From NCBI GenBank assembly GCA_017620915.1, contig JAFZSK010000098.1, forward strand, positions 1 through 60,056: a stretch of DNA of 60,056 nt, written 5' to 3'. Source of the DNA: Clostridia bacterium. Its GTDB lineage: Bacteria; Bacillota; Clostridia; UBA1212; UBA1255. Shown here piece by piece: positions 44,202 through 53,237 of this stretch; position 1 is the first letter of the stretch; every line of letters starts with the position of its first letter. Position numbers and translations under genes: made by a program. A model generated the notes under the pieces. The model had not been told where the DNA came from. It saw only the letters and a program-made list of their open reading frames with translations, and made no database searches.

Positions 44202-44839
44202 TTCTTGCTCCGCTTCTGCTTTTTCTTCTTGAGACCGGATTTGTCCTCATCCGTGACCACCATCATGTCGTACACTTCCCGCATGTACTGTTCCGCCGCG
44301 GCGCGCTGCATGTTTTTGTCATCCGCCAGGTCCGGGTCAATAAGCTGATCCGGTCTGATAGGTTCGCCGAATTTGACGTATACTTTTCCGAACAGCCGGA
44401 TCTTGCCCCAGATCGCCACCGGCACGACCGGCGCTCCGGACAATACCGACATACGCAAGAAACCGGTCTTCGGCGTCAAGTTCAGTCCGCGGCCCTTGGA
44501 GCGCGTGCCCTGCGGGAAAATACCGATGGCCTCTCCCTCGTGCAGCAGCTCAAGGCAGTGGGTCACGGCGGCAACGTCGTGGTTGTCCCGCTTCACCGGA
44601 AACGCTCCGCATTTTTTCAAGATCCAGCCGAAAGGTTTGAATTTGAACAGCGATTGTTTGGCCAGCCATTTGACTTTGCGTTTGATGCGGTAACCGATCA
44701 TGAACATGTCCAGCATGGTCTCGTGGTTGGACGCCACTATGCAGGCGCCGCTCTCGGGCATGCGCTCGGGATAGAACACCTTAGTGGGAACGAACACGCA
44801 GAAAACGAAGCGGCAGATCAGTCGGAGAAACCACATACG
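44198..44839 (-). CDS. plsC: 1-acyl-sn-glycerol-3-phosphate acyltransferase
   Basis: Membrane-associated acyltransferase of 213 residues that makes phosphatidic acid. It has a hydrophobic N-terminus (MWFLRLICRFVFCVFV), the catalytic NHETMLDMF (H-x4-D) and the acceptor motif FPQGTRSKGRG. ATG 44839 is preferred because AAAGGA lies 6 nt upstream, inside the end of cmk; GTG 44851 would add four residues. It overlaps both neighbours. The cmk-plsC-ispH/rpsA order is a usual clostridial arrangement. It lacks the zinc ribbon of the other two PlsC-like proteins in the window. Confidence 0.93.
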   Translation of the reverse strand, partial: RMWFLRLICRFVFCVFVPTKVFYPERMPESGACIVASNHETMLDMFMIGYRIKRKVKWLAKQSLFKFKPFGWILKKCGAFPVKRDNHDVAAVTHCLELLHEGEAIGIFPQGTRSKGRGLNLTPKTGFLRMSVLSGAPVVPVAIWGKIRLFGKVYVKFGEPIRPDQLIDPDLADDKNMQRAAAEQYMREVYDMMVVTDEDKSGLKKKKQKRSKK

Positions 44840-44847
44840 CTGTCCTT

Positions 44848-45552
44848 TCACTTAAGACCGAGTTTCGTGAGCACGATATTCTGTACCGCCGCGATGGATT
44901 CCTCCAGACCGATGTCCGTGGTGTCCAGCAGCGCCGCGTCGTCGGCGCGGGAGAGCGGTGCGAACGCGCGGGACGAGTCATTCTTATCCCGTTCGATCAT
45001 ATCGGAGTAGACCTGCTCAAAAGTGTGGGAATCATCGCCTTTTTCCAGCAGTTCTTTGTAGCGGCGCTTGGCGCGGGCCAGCGGCGACGCGGTGACAAAT
45101 ACTTTGACCGCGGCGTTGGGCAGCACGTAGGTGCCGATATCGCGGCCGTCCATGACCACGTTGGCGCCGGCGGCAATTTTGCGCTGCAGCTCCACCATCT
45201 TCAGCCGGACCGCGGACACGACCGCCACCGCCGAAGCGGCTTTGGACACTTCGTTGGTGCGGATGAAATCGGTGTAGTCCTCTCCGCCCACGAACACGCG
45301 CTGCACGCCGTCTACATATCTGACATCCAGGTCAAAATCATTCAGCAGTGCGATCAGGCTCTTCTCGTTGCGCTTGTTTGACCACTCGCCCGAGAAGTCA
45401 ACGCCGTTCTTAATGGCAAACAGACCGAACGCGCGGTACATTGCCCCCGTATCCAGATACAGGTAATGCATATCGCGGGCAATTGCCTTGGCGATGGTGC
45501 TTTTACCGGCCCCCGACGGACCGTCGATCGCTATACTGTAATGCTGGCTCAA
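44848..45552 (-). CDS. cmk: Cytidylate kinase
   Basis: Phosphorylates CMP and dCMP with ATP in the cytosol. The protein of 234 residues has the P-loop GPSGAGKST, YLDTGAMYRA at the NMP-binding site, VVMDGRDIGTYVLPNA and the lid RAKRRYKELLEKG. The start codon is TTG at 45552 with GGGGGG about 7 nt upstream; no ATG lies nearby in frame. It sits 20 bp downstream of the HutP-like gene and overlaps plsC. Confidence 0.95.
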   Translation of the reverse strand: MSQHYSIAIDGPSGAGKSTIAKAIARDMHYLYLDTGAMYRAFGLFAIKNGVDFSGEWSNKRNEKSLIALLNDFDLDVRYVDGVQRVFVGGEDYTDFIRTNEVSKAASAVAVVSAVRLKMVELQRKIAAGANVVMDGRDIGTYVLPNAAVKVFVTASPLARAKRRYKELLEKGDDSHTFEQVYSDMIERDKNDSSRAFAPLSRADDAALLDTTDIGLEESIAAVQNIVLTKLGLK

Positions 45553-45572
45553 TTCAGTTCCCCCCTGAAAAC

Positions 45573-45980
45573 TCAGATGACCCGGTGGCCGAGGCCGATG
45601 GCCATCTCGTTAAGATGCAGCATGCCGATCCCGAAGAACAGGCATACGCTGACGTGCGGTCCGGACCGGGCAATGCCGATCTTCCCGCCCACATTCAGGC
45701 CGATCGCCTTGGTCATGATCTGCGATACCGCTTCCCGCGCGGCGCCGGCAACGGCCCCCTCTTCGGTATGCGACTCGCTGATCAGACCCTCGCGCTTGGC
45801 GGCAACGATCGCCCTCTCTATGATCTTTGTGATGGATGTGATGTACTCTCCTCCGAAATCCACGCCGGCGGCGGAAATGTCCTGCTGCCGGTATTTTGCA
45901 CACAGCTGTTTTTCTTCTTCCCTGTCCTTTGTCAGCGCCACTCTGATGGCCGCCTCAACCACTTCACGGCTGTTCAACAT
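45573..45980 (-). CDS. HutP-family RNA-binding regulator
   Basis: A protein of 135 residues resembling HutP, the antiterminator of the Bacillus histidine-utilisation operon, which binds RNA as a hexamer with L-histidine and Mg2+. Visible parts are REVVEAAIRVALTKDREEE, SAAGVDFGGEYITSITKIIERA, GLISESHTEEGAVAGAAREAV (the His-containing ligand region) and a GGKIGIARSGPHVSVCLFFGIGMLHLNE core. No hut genes are nearby. ATG 45980 is chosen because AAGGAG lies 7 nt upstream; GTG 45983 is also possible. It heads the cmk-plsC-ispH/rpsA genes, so it may regulate them or act elsewhere. Confidence 0.85.
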   Translation of the reverse strand: MLNSREVVEAAIRVALTKDREEEKQLCAKYRQQDISAAGVDFGGEYITSITKIIERAIVAAKREGLISESHTEEGAVAGAAREAVSQIMTKAIGLNVGGKIGIARSGPHVSVCLFFGIGMLHLNEMAIGLGHRVI

Positions 45981-46082
45981 CACTTTTCTCCTTACAAATT
46001 AAGCAAAATAATAAGGCATTTCCGGATCTATACTACGCTGGAACTTCCAATTACTGACCCGGGCAATCGCTGCCTTTTGTTA

Positions 46083-46111
46083 ATATTATCACAATTTTCT
46101 GCAAAATGCAA
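46083..46111 (-). promoter_or_regulatory. Promoter of the hutP-cmk-plsC-ispH/rpsA operon
   Basis: Minus strand: TTGCAT (46111-46106), 17-bp spacer, TAATAT (46088-46083). The heptamer array at 46130-46176 lies 18 bp upstream. Confidence 0.5.
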
Positions 46112-46129
46112 TTTGCATTTGCCTCCGAA

Positions 46130-46176
46130 ACTTCTAACTTAAAACTTATAACTTATAACTTATAACTTGTAACTTC
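46130..46176 (-). repeat. Heptanucleotide tandem array, TAAGTTW family, inverted, 7 units
   Basis: Plus-strand units ACTTCTA, ACTTAAA, ACTTATA x3, ACTTGTA, ACTTCTC. This is the reverse complement of the family at 17613-17684. It abuts the addB stop codon and precedes the hutP promoter. Confidence 0.9.
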
Positions 46177-49100
46177 TCATTTCTCCTTGTCTCTCCCCGC
46201 CGGCTCTATCCCGCAGATCCCGCTGAACGCACAATAAATGCAGCTTCGCTCCGGCCCGTACTTGCCCGCGTAGGATCTCGGCACGGCGCCGAATCTGCCG
46301 GCAAGCATATTGTGCGCCGTAGTCTTGACCGCCTCATCTGTCGATTCCGATAATGCGGTAAAAGTATCTTCGTCCCAGAGATCATCGTTGCTGGCATAGA
46401 TCACATTTGCTTTTTCCTTCGAATTAAGCATATCGGCAGCATTGACATCCGCGGTGACCAGAACACCGGTCATCGCGTACGGTTCCTGTTTTGATGTGCT
46501 CGATTCAGACTTAATGGCGTCATCGTATACAAGATACAGGCCTGCGGCCGGCTGAATATCGCTTTCCGGTATCTCTGCGATCCCGCGCGCCAGTTCCGAA
46601 TTGTCTCTGATCAGCAGTGCGATCACTTCTCTGGCCGCTTTAGTGCCGGTCGCCGCTTTCAAATAAACGAGCAGCTGGATATTGATCCCGTTCCGGACAT
46701 CGGTCCCGTTTATGTTTTTCTTTGAAGATTTGTAGTCTACGACGTTGATATAATACCGCGTCCCGTCGGTGAACGCGTCCAGCCGGTCGATCTTGCCGTT
46801 CAGCTTTACGGCCTCATCTGTGCCGTCGTCATACAATTTGACCTCCACCGCCGGCAGATTGTCCGCGCTCATTCCAAACGTGTATTCGAAAGCGATAGGG
46901 CCGTAATTGCTCGCTCCGCCCGGCGAATTGATGACGCCGTGCTGCTGCCGGGCAATTGCCAGCACCACGTTCCGGCAGAAGCCTTTCAGCCGGTCGACGA
47001 TCAGCCGGTCTTTCGGCGAATAACTCTCATTCAGGTCCGCGTATTGCGCGTTGACCGCGCCGTCGAAATACTTATCCACCAGCTCTGCGGAGAAAGGTTC
47101 AAGCCGGTCGGCGGCCATACTCGGGACCGTTTTTGAAAGTTCGATGCCGCATTTTTCCAGCACGGAATGGACGATCGAGCCCAGCGCGCCGATCTCCAGT
47201 TCACATTCCTCGCGCTCTCTGACCCTCAGTTTGCTGTCCAGAAAATACGCCAGCGGACATTTGTTGTAGGATTCGATCTGTGAGATGCTCAAAAGCAGTT
47301 CGCCGTCCGGCCGGAACACTTCTTCCGCGAGCTCTGCGTCAATATAGAATCTGGCGTTGCCCGCGGTCAATTCCGTTACTGCGTCGCTGCTCCCGGCGGC
47401 CTCACCGGCGGTGTACACCGCGGCGTCGGATATGGACAGTATCTTCTCGAGCTTTTTCACCACGGCGGCAGAAGGCTCGATCTCGTCCCCTTCACTGTTT
47501 TTTATAGCGTATGATATGTACAGCCGCTCCGACGGCGCGAACAATACAGAGTATACCATAAACAGTTCTTTGTACGCGCGGATCAGGCTGTCGTCCGCCA
47601 GACCTATGCCGGCGCCAATTATCACATCGCGTTCGGAATCGCGGACAATACCGCCGGAACTGATGTTGGCCGGCATCACGCCTTCGTTGGCGCCCAGCAG
47701 CAATAAAGCCCGCGGAGCGCCCGGACGCGACCGGCCGGTGCCGATCACTCTGACCGTATTCCGGTCCTGCGGAATAAAACCCATCTCCAGCCCCGCGAAG
47801 CCAGTCTCGATGTACGCTTTCAGCTGCGCGGCGGTGAGACGGGCATTATTAGTTGCGGCGCCGTGCGCGGCTTCGGTCCCCAGCAGTATTTTGATCTGCT
47901 CGAACAGTTCCACGATCATGTTCCAGATCCGGCTCAGTTCTTCTGCCTTTTCCGGTGCGGGGCTGTCCTTCAGCAGATCTGCCAGCCGGTTGGCCCGGCT
48001 TTCCAGTTCAAGGTCCGAAAGCACTCCGCGGAAGCCGTCGACTGCTTCGGCAACCGTTGCCGCCCCGGTGAACACGGCTTCGATTCTTTTGAAAATCGCG
48101 TAAAGCGCGGAAAACTCGGCATTGCCGTCGTTCCCCGCCCGCTGAAACGCTCTCGGACCGCGCATATTTTTGGCCAGCATGATGTTGTCCAATACATCTA
48201 CGCGGGACCGGTCGTCGATCAGCATGCCGTTTTTCAGAAGCGCGGCAACATCCTCTCGCGCCATGTCGTAAATGACCAGATCCAGCAATCCGATCAGCGT
48301 CAGCACCACCGGATCGCTCGTCACGGAATGCATATCGTCCACATAAAACGGGATGCCGGCTTTGGTGAACACCGGCCCCGCATATGCGGAATAATCGCCT
48401 ATATTCCGTACCGCCACCACGATACTGCCGTACGGAAAGCCTTCTTCGTCGTGGAGTTTGCGTATCTGCGCCGCGGCGGCTTTAAGTTCGCTGTAATTGT
48501 CCCGCGCCTTGACCAGCCGCACGCACCGGGCCGCTTCGCCGGCGGCAAGTTCCGCCTCCGGTATTGCCGCAGTCTTGCACTTTGTAAAATACTGTTCCAG
48601 CAGTTCGAAAGTCCGGACGCGCCGGAAGTGCTCAGCGCGCGGCAGCAGTTCTTCCGCGGTATCCACTCTAAAGCCGGCTTTGACGTTTATCGCCAGTTCT
48701 CTCAACCGGTCCAGCGTGCGGTCGATTGCTTTGAATACAGGCTCCGTGTCCCGCGACGTACACAAACTGACGGTCACTTCCGCGCCGCTCCTGAGCATGC
48801 ATTCGATCAGCCTGAGTTCCGGATCGGTGAAGCCGGTAAATTCGTCGATCCAGATCGTCGCACCGCGGAAAAAGCCGTGTTCGTATGCCGCGAGGCAGGC
48901 GTTGTCGCAGGCATCGCCCACGGACGTGTACGCCTCGCTCATCCGGCGGCTGAATTCGCGGTATATCCGCGCCAGATCTTTATATTTAGGCGACCCGGCA
49001 TTGCCGGAGGCTGCCAGTTCGGCGAGTTTGCGCTCCAGATCCGCGCGGTCGGAGTTGTACGTTTCGAATTCGTCGATCAGCTTCAGCAGCGACAGCACCA

Positions 49101-49455
49101 TTGACGGCTTTTCCCGGATATCTTTGAACCATTCCAGCTCTCCGGAGATCGCGGACAGCGAAGAAATGAGAAGCATTGCCCGCCCGGAACGCGACAGGAC
49201 ATTGCCCCCGCCGCCCCCGAACCGGCTCAGGATCCGGTGGATCAGGCGCTTGAACGACAGTACTTCCGCCTCAAACAGCGACCGTCCCTGCATCGCATCC
49301 AGCGACAGGATCCGGTGCTCCGCTTCCACGGCATACTGTTCCGGTACAATGAAGTACGCGCCGCCGTCCCTGCCGGACGTCACAAACTCTGCAAATTCCC
49401 GCGAGCAGATCTCGCTTTTCCCCGATTTGGCCCTGCCGGCAATGATCCTCAGCAT
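46177..49455 (-). CDS. addB: AddB subunit of the AddAB helicase-nuclease
   Basis: The double-strand-break repair subunit that works with AddA to resect DNA ends and recognise Chi. The 1092 residues match the family. The N-terminus has a Walker A-like GRAKSGKS. The C-terminal nuclease domain contains VNVVDYKSSKK (the E/D-x-K core) and the four cysteines of a [4Fe-4S] staple: KCPLAYFLDSKL early and CIYCAFSGIC at the end. addA is not present in this window. It starts 2 bp after the yhaM-like gene and ends in a heptamer array. Confidence 0.88.
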   Translation of the reverse strand: MLRIIAGRAKSGKSEICSREFAEFVTSGRDGGAYFIVPEQYAVEAEHRILSLDAMQGRSLFEAEVLSFKRLIHRILSRFGGGGGNVLSRSGRAMLLISSLSAISGELEWFKDIREKPSMVLSLLKLIDEFETYNSDRADLERKLAELAASGNAGSPKYKDLARIYREFSRRMSEAYTSVGDACDNACLAAYEHGFFRGATIWIDEFTGFTDPELRLIECMLRSGAEVTVSLCTSRDTEPVFKAIDRTLDRLRELAINVKAGFRVDTAEELLPRAEHFRRVRTFELLEQYFTKCKTAAIPEAELAAGEAARCVRLVKARDNYSELKAAAAQIRKLHDEEGFPYGSIVVAVRNIGDYSAYAGPVFTKAGIPFYVDDMHSVTSDPVVLTLIGLLDLVIYDMAREDVAALLKNGMLIDDRSRVDVLDNIMLAKNMRGPRAFQRAGNDGNAEFSALYAIFKRIEAVFTGAATVAEAVDGFRGVLSDLELESRANRLADLLKDSPAPEKAEELSRIWNMIVELFEQIKILLGTEAAHGAATNNARLTAAQLKAYIETGFAGLEMGFIPQDRNTVRVIGTGRSRPGAPRALLLLGANEGVMPANISSGGIVRDSERDVIIGAGIGLADDSLIRAYKELFMVYSVLFAPSERLYISYAIKNSEGDEIEPSAAVVKKLEKILSISDAAVYTAGEAAGSSDAVTELTAGNARFYIDAELAEEVFRPDGELLLSISQIESYNKCPLAYFLDSKLRVREREECELEIGALGSIVHSVLEKCGIELSKTVPSMAADRLEPFSAELVDKYFDGAVNAQYADLNESYSPKDRLIVDRLKGFCRNVVLAIARQQHGVINSPGGASNYGPIAFEYTFGMSADNLPAVEVKLYDDGTDEAVKLNGKIDRLDAFTDGTRYYINVVDYKSSKKNINGTDVRNGINIQLLVYLKAATGTKAAREVIALLIRDNSELARGIAEIPESDIQPAAGLYLVYDDAIKSESSTSKQEPYAMTGVLVTADVNAADMLNSKEKANVIYASNDDLWDEDTFTALSESTDEAVKTTAHNMLAGRFGAVPRSYAGKYGPERSCIYCAFSGICGIEPAGRDKEK

Positions 49456-49457
49456 AA

Positions 49458-50417
49458 TTACAGCTCCGTTTTCAGCACGATGCGCTTGTCAAGAGAATTG
49501 ATCTTTTCGCTGAACTCTCCGGGTCTGGTCGAAGCCAGCGCCAGTTCCATATCGTACATGCGGGAGTCAACTATATCCAGATAATGCAGTATCTCCGCCT
49601 CCGGAAACGCGGGTTTTTTGGGGCTGCCGTACTCCGGTTCGTAGTGGTGGGACAATATCATATGTTCCACCAGCACCGCCTTATGCCGCGGTGTTTTGAG
49701 TTCCGCGGCGGCAACTTCCACCATTCCGGCCCCCAGCGTGATATGTCCGAGCAGCTGTCCTTCCACGGTATACCCCGACACCAGTCCGCAGTCCATCAGC
49801 TCCATCTCGCGAATCTTGCCGATATCGTGCAGGATCACGCCGGTGAACAGCAGATCGCCGTTCAGTTCCGGATACAGTTCGGTGTAGTGCCGCGCGCCCC
49901 TCAGCATCGTGTACACATGATACAGCAGGCCGGAGCGCACGGAATGGTGGAACGATTTGGCGGCGGGATAGATCAGCAGGTCCTCGCGGTATTTTTCCAG
50001 GAAATACAGCGTCAGTTTCTTCAGGTCCGGATCCTTGATCGCCTCCGCCACGCGCGTGATCATATCCAGCATGACCTCCGGCTTTTCCGGCGCGGAAGGC
50101 ACCAGTTTGGAGATGTCGATATCCTCCGAATCGGAAGTGCGGCGCATCGTATCCACCCGGAGCTGGAGCGAACCCTGGAACTCTTTCACCAGGCATTCCG
50201 CATACACGATCGTGCCGGCGCGGAACAGGATCTCGTCGCCGTCGCCTGCGTTCCACATTTTGGCGTTGATCTCGCCCGAATTGTCGCAGAACGTCATGTC
50301 CAGGTAGCGGCTGTTCTGGTTGGAGGTGCGTACCTCGGATGTTTTAAGGTAGAAGTAACCGGAGACATTGTCGCCCTTAGTCATCTTGGACACTTTGGTG
50401 GGATAATACTGTACCAT
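49458..50417 (-). CDS. YhaM-like 3'-5' exoribonuclease (OB-fold plus HD domain)
   Basis: A protein of 319 residues. The N-terminal OB-fold (about residues 10-95: GYFYLKTSEVRTSNQNSRYLDMTFCDNSGEI) should bind nucleic acid. The HD phosphohydrolase domain (about 145-290) has HHSVRSGLLYH, ILHDIGK (the HD pair) and the later HMILSHHYEPEYGSP. This matches YhaM, a 3'-5' exonuclease of Firmicutes. ATG 50417 is set by AAAGGCGG upstream. It lies between deoB and addB with a 2-bp gap to addB, so it is part of the long minus-strand cluster. Confidence 0.9.
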   Translation of the reverse strand: MVQYYPTKVSKMTKGDNVSGYFYLKTSEVRTSNQNSRYLDMTFCDNSGEINAKMWNAGDGDEILFRAGTIVYAECLVKEFQGSLQLRVDTMRRTSDSEDIDISKLVPSAPEKPEVMLDMITRVAEAIKDPDLKKLTLYFLEKYREDLLIYPAAKSFHHSVRSGLLYHVYTMLRGARHYTELYPELNGDLLFTGVILHDIGKIREMELMDCGLVSGYTVEGQLLGHITLGAGMVEVAAAELKTPRHKAVLVEHMILSHHYEPEYGSPKKPAFPEAEILHYLDIVDSRMYDMELALASTRPGEFSEKINSLDKRIVLKTEL

Positions 50418-50463
50418 GGGGCACCGCCTTTCTGCGTGCTGTGAATTATTGGTGTCAATGCGC

Positions 50464-51687
50464 TTACGCGTGCTTTTGCGCCTGCTCCCGCTCGCGGCGG
50501 ACAATATCTTTCGCGATCCAGTCGAAGCCGTCTACCACGCCGATGTTCCGCTCCGCCGCCGGGCGCCGCTTTTCCGCGTTTTCGCCCGCGTACTCCGCTT
50601 TGACGTACGTCAACGCCGGCACGTATTCCCGCGTATGGTCTGTGCCTTTAAATCCGGGGTCGCAGCCGTGGTCCGCGGTGAAGTACAATACGTCGTTGTC
50701 CTTCATCAGCCCGCAGAATCCTTCCAGATAGCGGGACACGCGCCGCACCTCGCGGCCGTAGCCCTCGCAGTCGCGGCGGTGGCCGTACAGCGTATCCGTG
50801 TCAACCAGATTGACGAACACCACGCTGTTTTCGGGAATATCGTCCCCCGCCCGGGTCACGATCTGCGTCATGCGGGAGAGGCACTGGTCGTTGCCCTTAT
50901 CGTGATATGAATATTCAAACTCGGTCTCGTTGAATATGTCGCCGATCTTGCCGACGGCAACGCGCCCGAGACCCAGCGCCTTGAATTCGGTGGTAAAATA
51001 TGACTCTCCCGGGAGCGCGATGCCGAAGTCCCGGCGGTCCAGCGTCCGTAAAAAGCGGCTCTTGCTGCCGGCGGGCGCCCAGGTGAACGGGCGCGCGATG
51101 ACCCGGCCGATGCCGTATTTATCGCAAACTTTGCGCGCGCCGCGGCAGATCTCATACAGTTTTTCCAGCGGGATCACGTCCGTGTGGCAGGCGATCTGCA
51201 TCACGGAATCCGCGGAGGTGTATATGATGGGCTTGCCCGTGCGGATATGTTCGTCGCCCAGCTCCTCGATTATCACGGTCCCGGAGGCGGCGTAATTGCC
51301 GATGAACTCGTATCCGGTCTCCGCTTCGAGCATTGCCATCATTTCGGCGCTGAAAGAAGGATATTCCGGCGGCATCTGCACCAGCTGGATGTCCACTTTC
51401 ATGCCTGCCAGTTCCCAGTGTCCGGTCTGCGTGTCCTTGCCCGGCGCGGTTTTATGGAGCGCGGCGAAATACGCGAGCGGATACCGGGCGGGACGCGCTG
51501 AGGGCAGGCGGCTGTCGTTGACCAGAGCGTATGCGTTGCCCAGACCCAGCCGTTCCAGAAAGCGCCATCTGGTCCCGTTTACGCCGTTCGAGGCGGACAA
51601 CGCCGTATTTGACCCTGCGTCGCCGTACTGCGCCGCTTCCGGATCGGCGCCAATGCCGAAACTGTCGCACACAACTATAAAATACAT
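50464..51687 (-). CDS. deoB: Phosphopentomutase
   Basis: Interconverts ribose-1-phosphate and ribose-5-phosphate (and the deoxy forms) in nucleoside salvage. The 407 residues carry the alkaline-phosphatase-superfamily metal motifs: VCDSFGIGADPEA at the N-terminus, TGHWELAGM, FVNLVDTDTLYGHRRD and FTADHGCDPGFKGTDHTREYVP, with the metal-binding Asp/His residues at the end. Its ATG overlaps the TAA of recO by one base, so translation is coupled. Placement among DNA repair genes gives no extra hint to function. Confidence 0.93.
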   Translation of the reverse strand: MYFIVVCDSFGIGADPEAAQYGDAGSNTALSASNGVNGTRWRFLERLGLGNAYALVNDSRLPSARPARYPLAYFAALHKTAPGKDTQTGHWELAGMKVDIQLVQMPPEYPSFSAEMMAMLEAETGYEFIGNYAASGTVIIEELGDEHIRTGKPIIYTSADSVMQIACHTDVIPLEKLYEICRGARKVCDKYGIGRVIARPFTWAPAGSKSRFLRTLDRRDFGIALPGESYFTTEFKALGLGRVAVGKIGDIFNETEFEYSYHDKGNDQCLSRMTQIVTRAGDDIPENSVVFVNLVDTDTLYGHRRDCEGYGREVRRVSRYLEGFCGLMKDNDVLYFTADHGCDPGFKGTDHTREYVPALTYVKAEYAGENAEKRRPAAERNIGVVDGFDWIAKDIVRREREQAQKHA

Positions 51688-52313
51688 TATGATTCCTCCT
51701 GTCTGATCCGGTCGGCAACGCCCGCGAGCCGCTTTGCGAGATCATTTGAGATACGAAAACCGTACAGCTTTTTCAGATCGCACTCGAGTATATGAGTGAG
51801 CGCAGCCTGTGTTTCAGAACCGCTTTCGGGAAGATACATCGCGCGCACGCCTTCCGCGTCGGGCAGGAAGCCCAGTTCCCGGAACAGCCTCAGCGTAAAA
51901 ACGGTCTTCACCAGTTCGGGCGGTTTGTCGCCGTAGCTCAGTACGAACAGCGTGTTCAGGTAGAGCCGCAGCAGATCCGGCGCGGGCTGGTCCGCCGTTG
52001 CGGTGCGGAGCACCAGCGAAGTCAGATCTCCCGCCACGGTGAAGCGGTCGATATCCTCCGCAAGCGCGTAGAACGTTTCCACCGGTTCGCCGCTCACCAG
52101 CGTGTGTATATCGTTTTTGCCGCGGCAAAGTTCGTATTTGCAGAACGCGTACAATTGCGCCGCGGGCAGGTTCAGACTGCCTTTGCGTTTCACCGCTTTG
52201 GCCGATACGCGCAGGATGCCGTACTCCGCCGACAGCAGCGTCAGGATACGGCTGGACTCCGAAAAATCGCTGTATTTGAGCACAACGGCGTTGACGGTGA
52301 AATACTTCTCCAT
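51687..52313 (-). CDS. recO: DNA repair protein RecO
   Basis: Recombination mediator that works with RecR in the RecF pathway. The protein of 208 residues starts with an OB-fold (YFTVNAVVLKYSDFSESSRILTLLSAEYGILRVSAKAVKRKGS) and continues with the helical domain. It is shorter than typical RecO of 240-270 residues, and the usual four-cysteine zinc finger in the middle is missing. ATG 52313 is 8 bp after the era stop. The era-recO order is a common bacterial gene pair. Confidence 0.9.
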   Translation of the reverse strand: MEKYFTVNAVVLKYSDFSESSRILTLLSAEYGILRVSAKAVKRKGSLNLPAAQLYAFCKYELCRGKNDIHTLVSGEPVETFYALAEDIDRFTVAGDLTSLVLRTATADQPAPDLLRLYLNTLFVLSYGDKPPELVKTVFTLRLFRELGFLPDAEGVRAMYLPESGSETQAALTHILECDLKKLYGFRISNDLAKRLAGVADRIRQEES

Positions 52314-52321
52314 GGGCGCCG

Positions 52322-53218
52322 TCAATCCCCGCCGAAGCCCTGATCGTGCAGGAAGCCGTTGTTGTTGCGCCAGTTCTCGCGCACTTTGACCCACAGCTTA
52401 AGGTCCGCCGGTCCGCCGATCAGTTTTTCAATATCCTTGCGCGCCGCCGTGCCGATCTTGCCCAGCATCGCGCCGCCTTTGCCCAAAATGATAGCCTTGT
52501 GGCTGTCCTTCTCGCAGTAGATCGTGGCGTCGATGTGCGTTGCCTGCCGTCCCTCGCCTTCGATGAACCGCACAATCTCCACGCCGGTGCCGTGAGGCAC
52601 TTCGTCCTTGGTGTAAAGCAGCACTTTTTCGCGTATTATCTCGGAGGCAATATCCCGCACGGACGTGTCGGTCACGTACTCTTCGTCGTACAGCGCTGGG
52701 CCTTCGGGGATCAGCTTCACCAGGGCGTCGATGACAATATCCAGCCCGTCTTTTTTCAGTGCGGATACGGGTATTATTTCGGCAAAATCATATTCTCCGC
52801 TGAGGGTGCTGATCCGCTCCAGCAGCGCTTCCTTCGGTATGGCGTCAATTTTATTGAGCAGCAGTACCGTAGGTTTGGCAGCCTGACGGATCAATTCGAT
52901 GATCCTGCGGTCCGCGGAAAGCAGCGTGCGGTCGGTGCTGTCGCAGATATACAGGATCACATCCACTTCGGAAAGTGTTTTGCGCGCCGCTTCGGTCATC
53001 ATTTCCCCCAGTTTGTTTTTGGGTGAATGGATGCCGGGCGTGTCGATGAAAATAAGCTGATAGTCTTCGGCGCTGAGTATTGCCCGCATATTGTTCCTGG
53101 TGGTCTGCGGGCGCGGCGAAGTGATGGCGATCTTCTCCCCCACGAGTGCGTTGATCAGCGTGGATTTGCCCACATTCGGTCTGCCTATCACCGTTACCAT
53201 TCCGGTCTTGTGCGCCAT
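52322..53218 (-). CDS. era: GTPase Era
   Basis: Ribosome-assembly GTPase that binds the 3' end of 16S rRNA. The 298 residues carry G1 GRPNVGKST, G2-region PQTTRNN, G3 DTPG, G4 NKID and a C-terminal KH domain with the GKGGAMLGKIGTAARKDIE segment (GxxG). The last residues (NNNGFLHDQGFGGD) match the usual short tail. It is flanked by ybeY and recO, the classic cluster. Confidence 0.96.
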   Translation of the reverse strand: MAHKTGMVTVIGRPNVGKSTLINALVGEKIAITSPRPQTTRNNMRAILSAEDYQLIFIDTPGIHSPKNKLGEMMTEAARKTLSEVDVILYICDSTDRTLLSADRRIIELIRQAAKPTVLLLNKIDAIPKEALLERISTLSGEYDFAEIIPVSALKKDGLDIVIDALVKLIPEGPALYDEEYVTDTSVRDIASEIIREKVLLYTKDEVPHGTGVEIVRFIEGEGRQATHIDATIYCEKDSHKAIILGKGGAMLGKIGTAARKDIEKLIGGPADLKLWVKVRENWRNNNGFLHDQGFGGD

Positions 53219-53237
53219 AAAACTGCCTCCCGCGCGG

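Noticed and set aside
46101-46117. Near-palindrome AAATGCAATTTGCATTT as an operator
   Set aside because: It overlaps the -35 region of the hutP promoter and could be regulatory, but no second copy was found and it resembles the GCAAATG repeat units, so no regulator is proposed.
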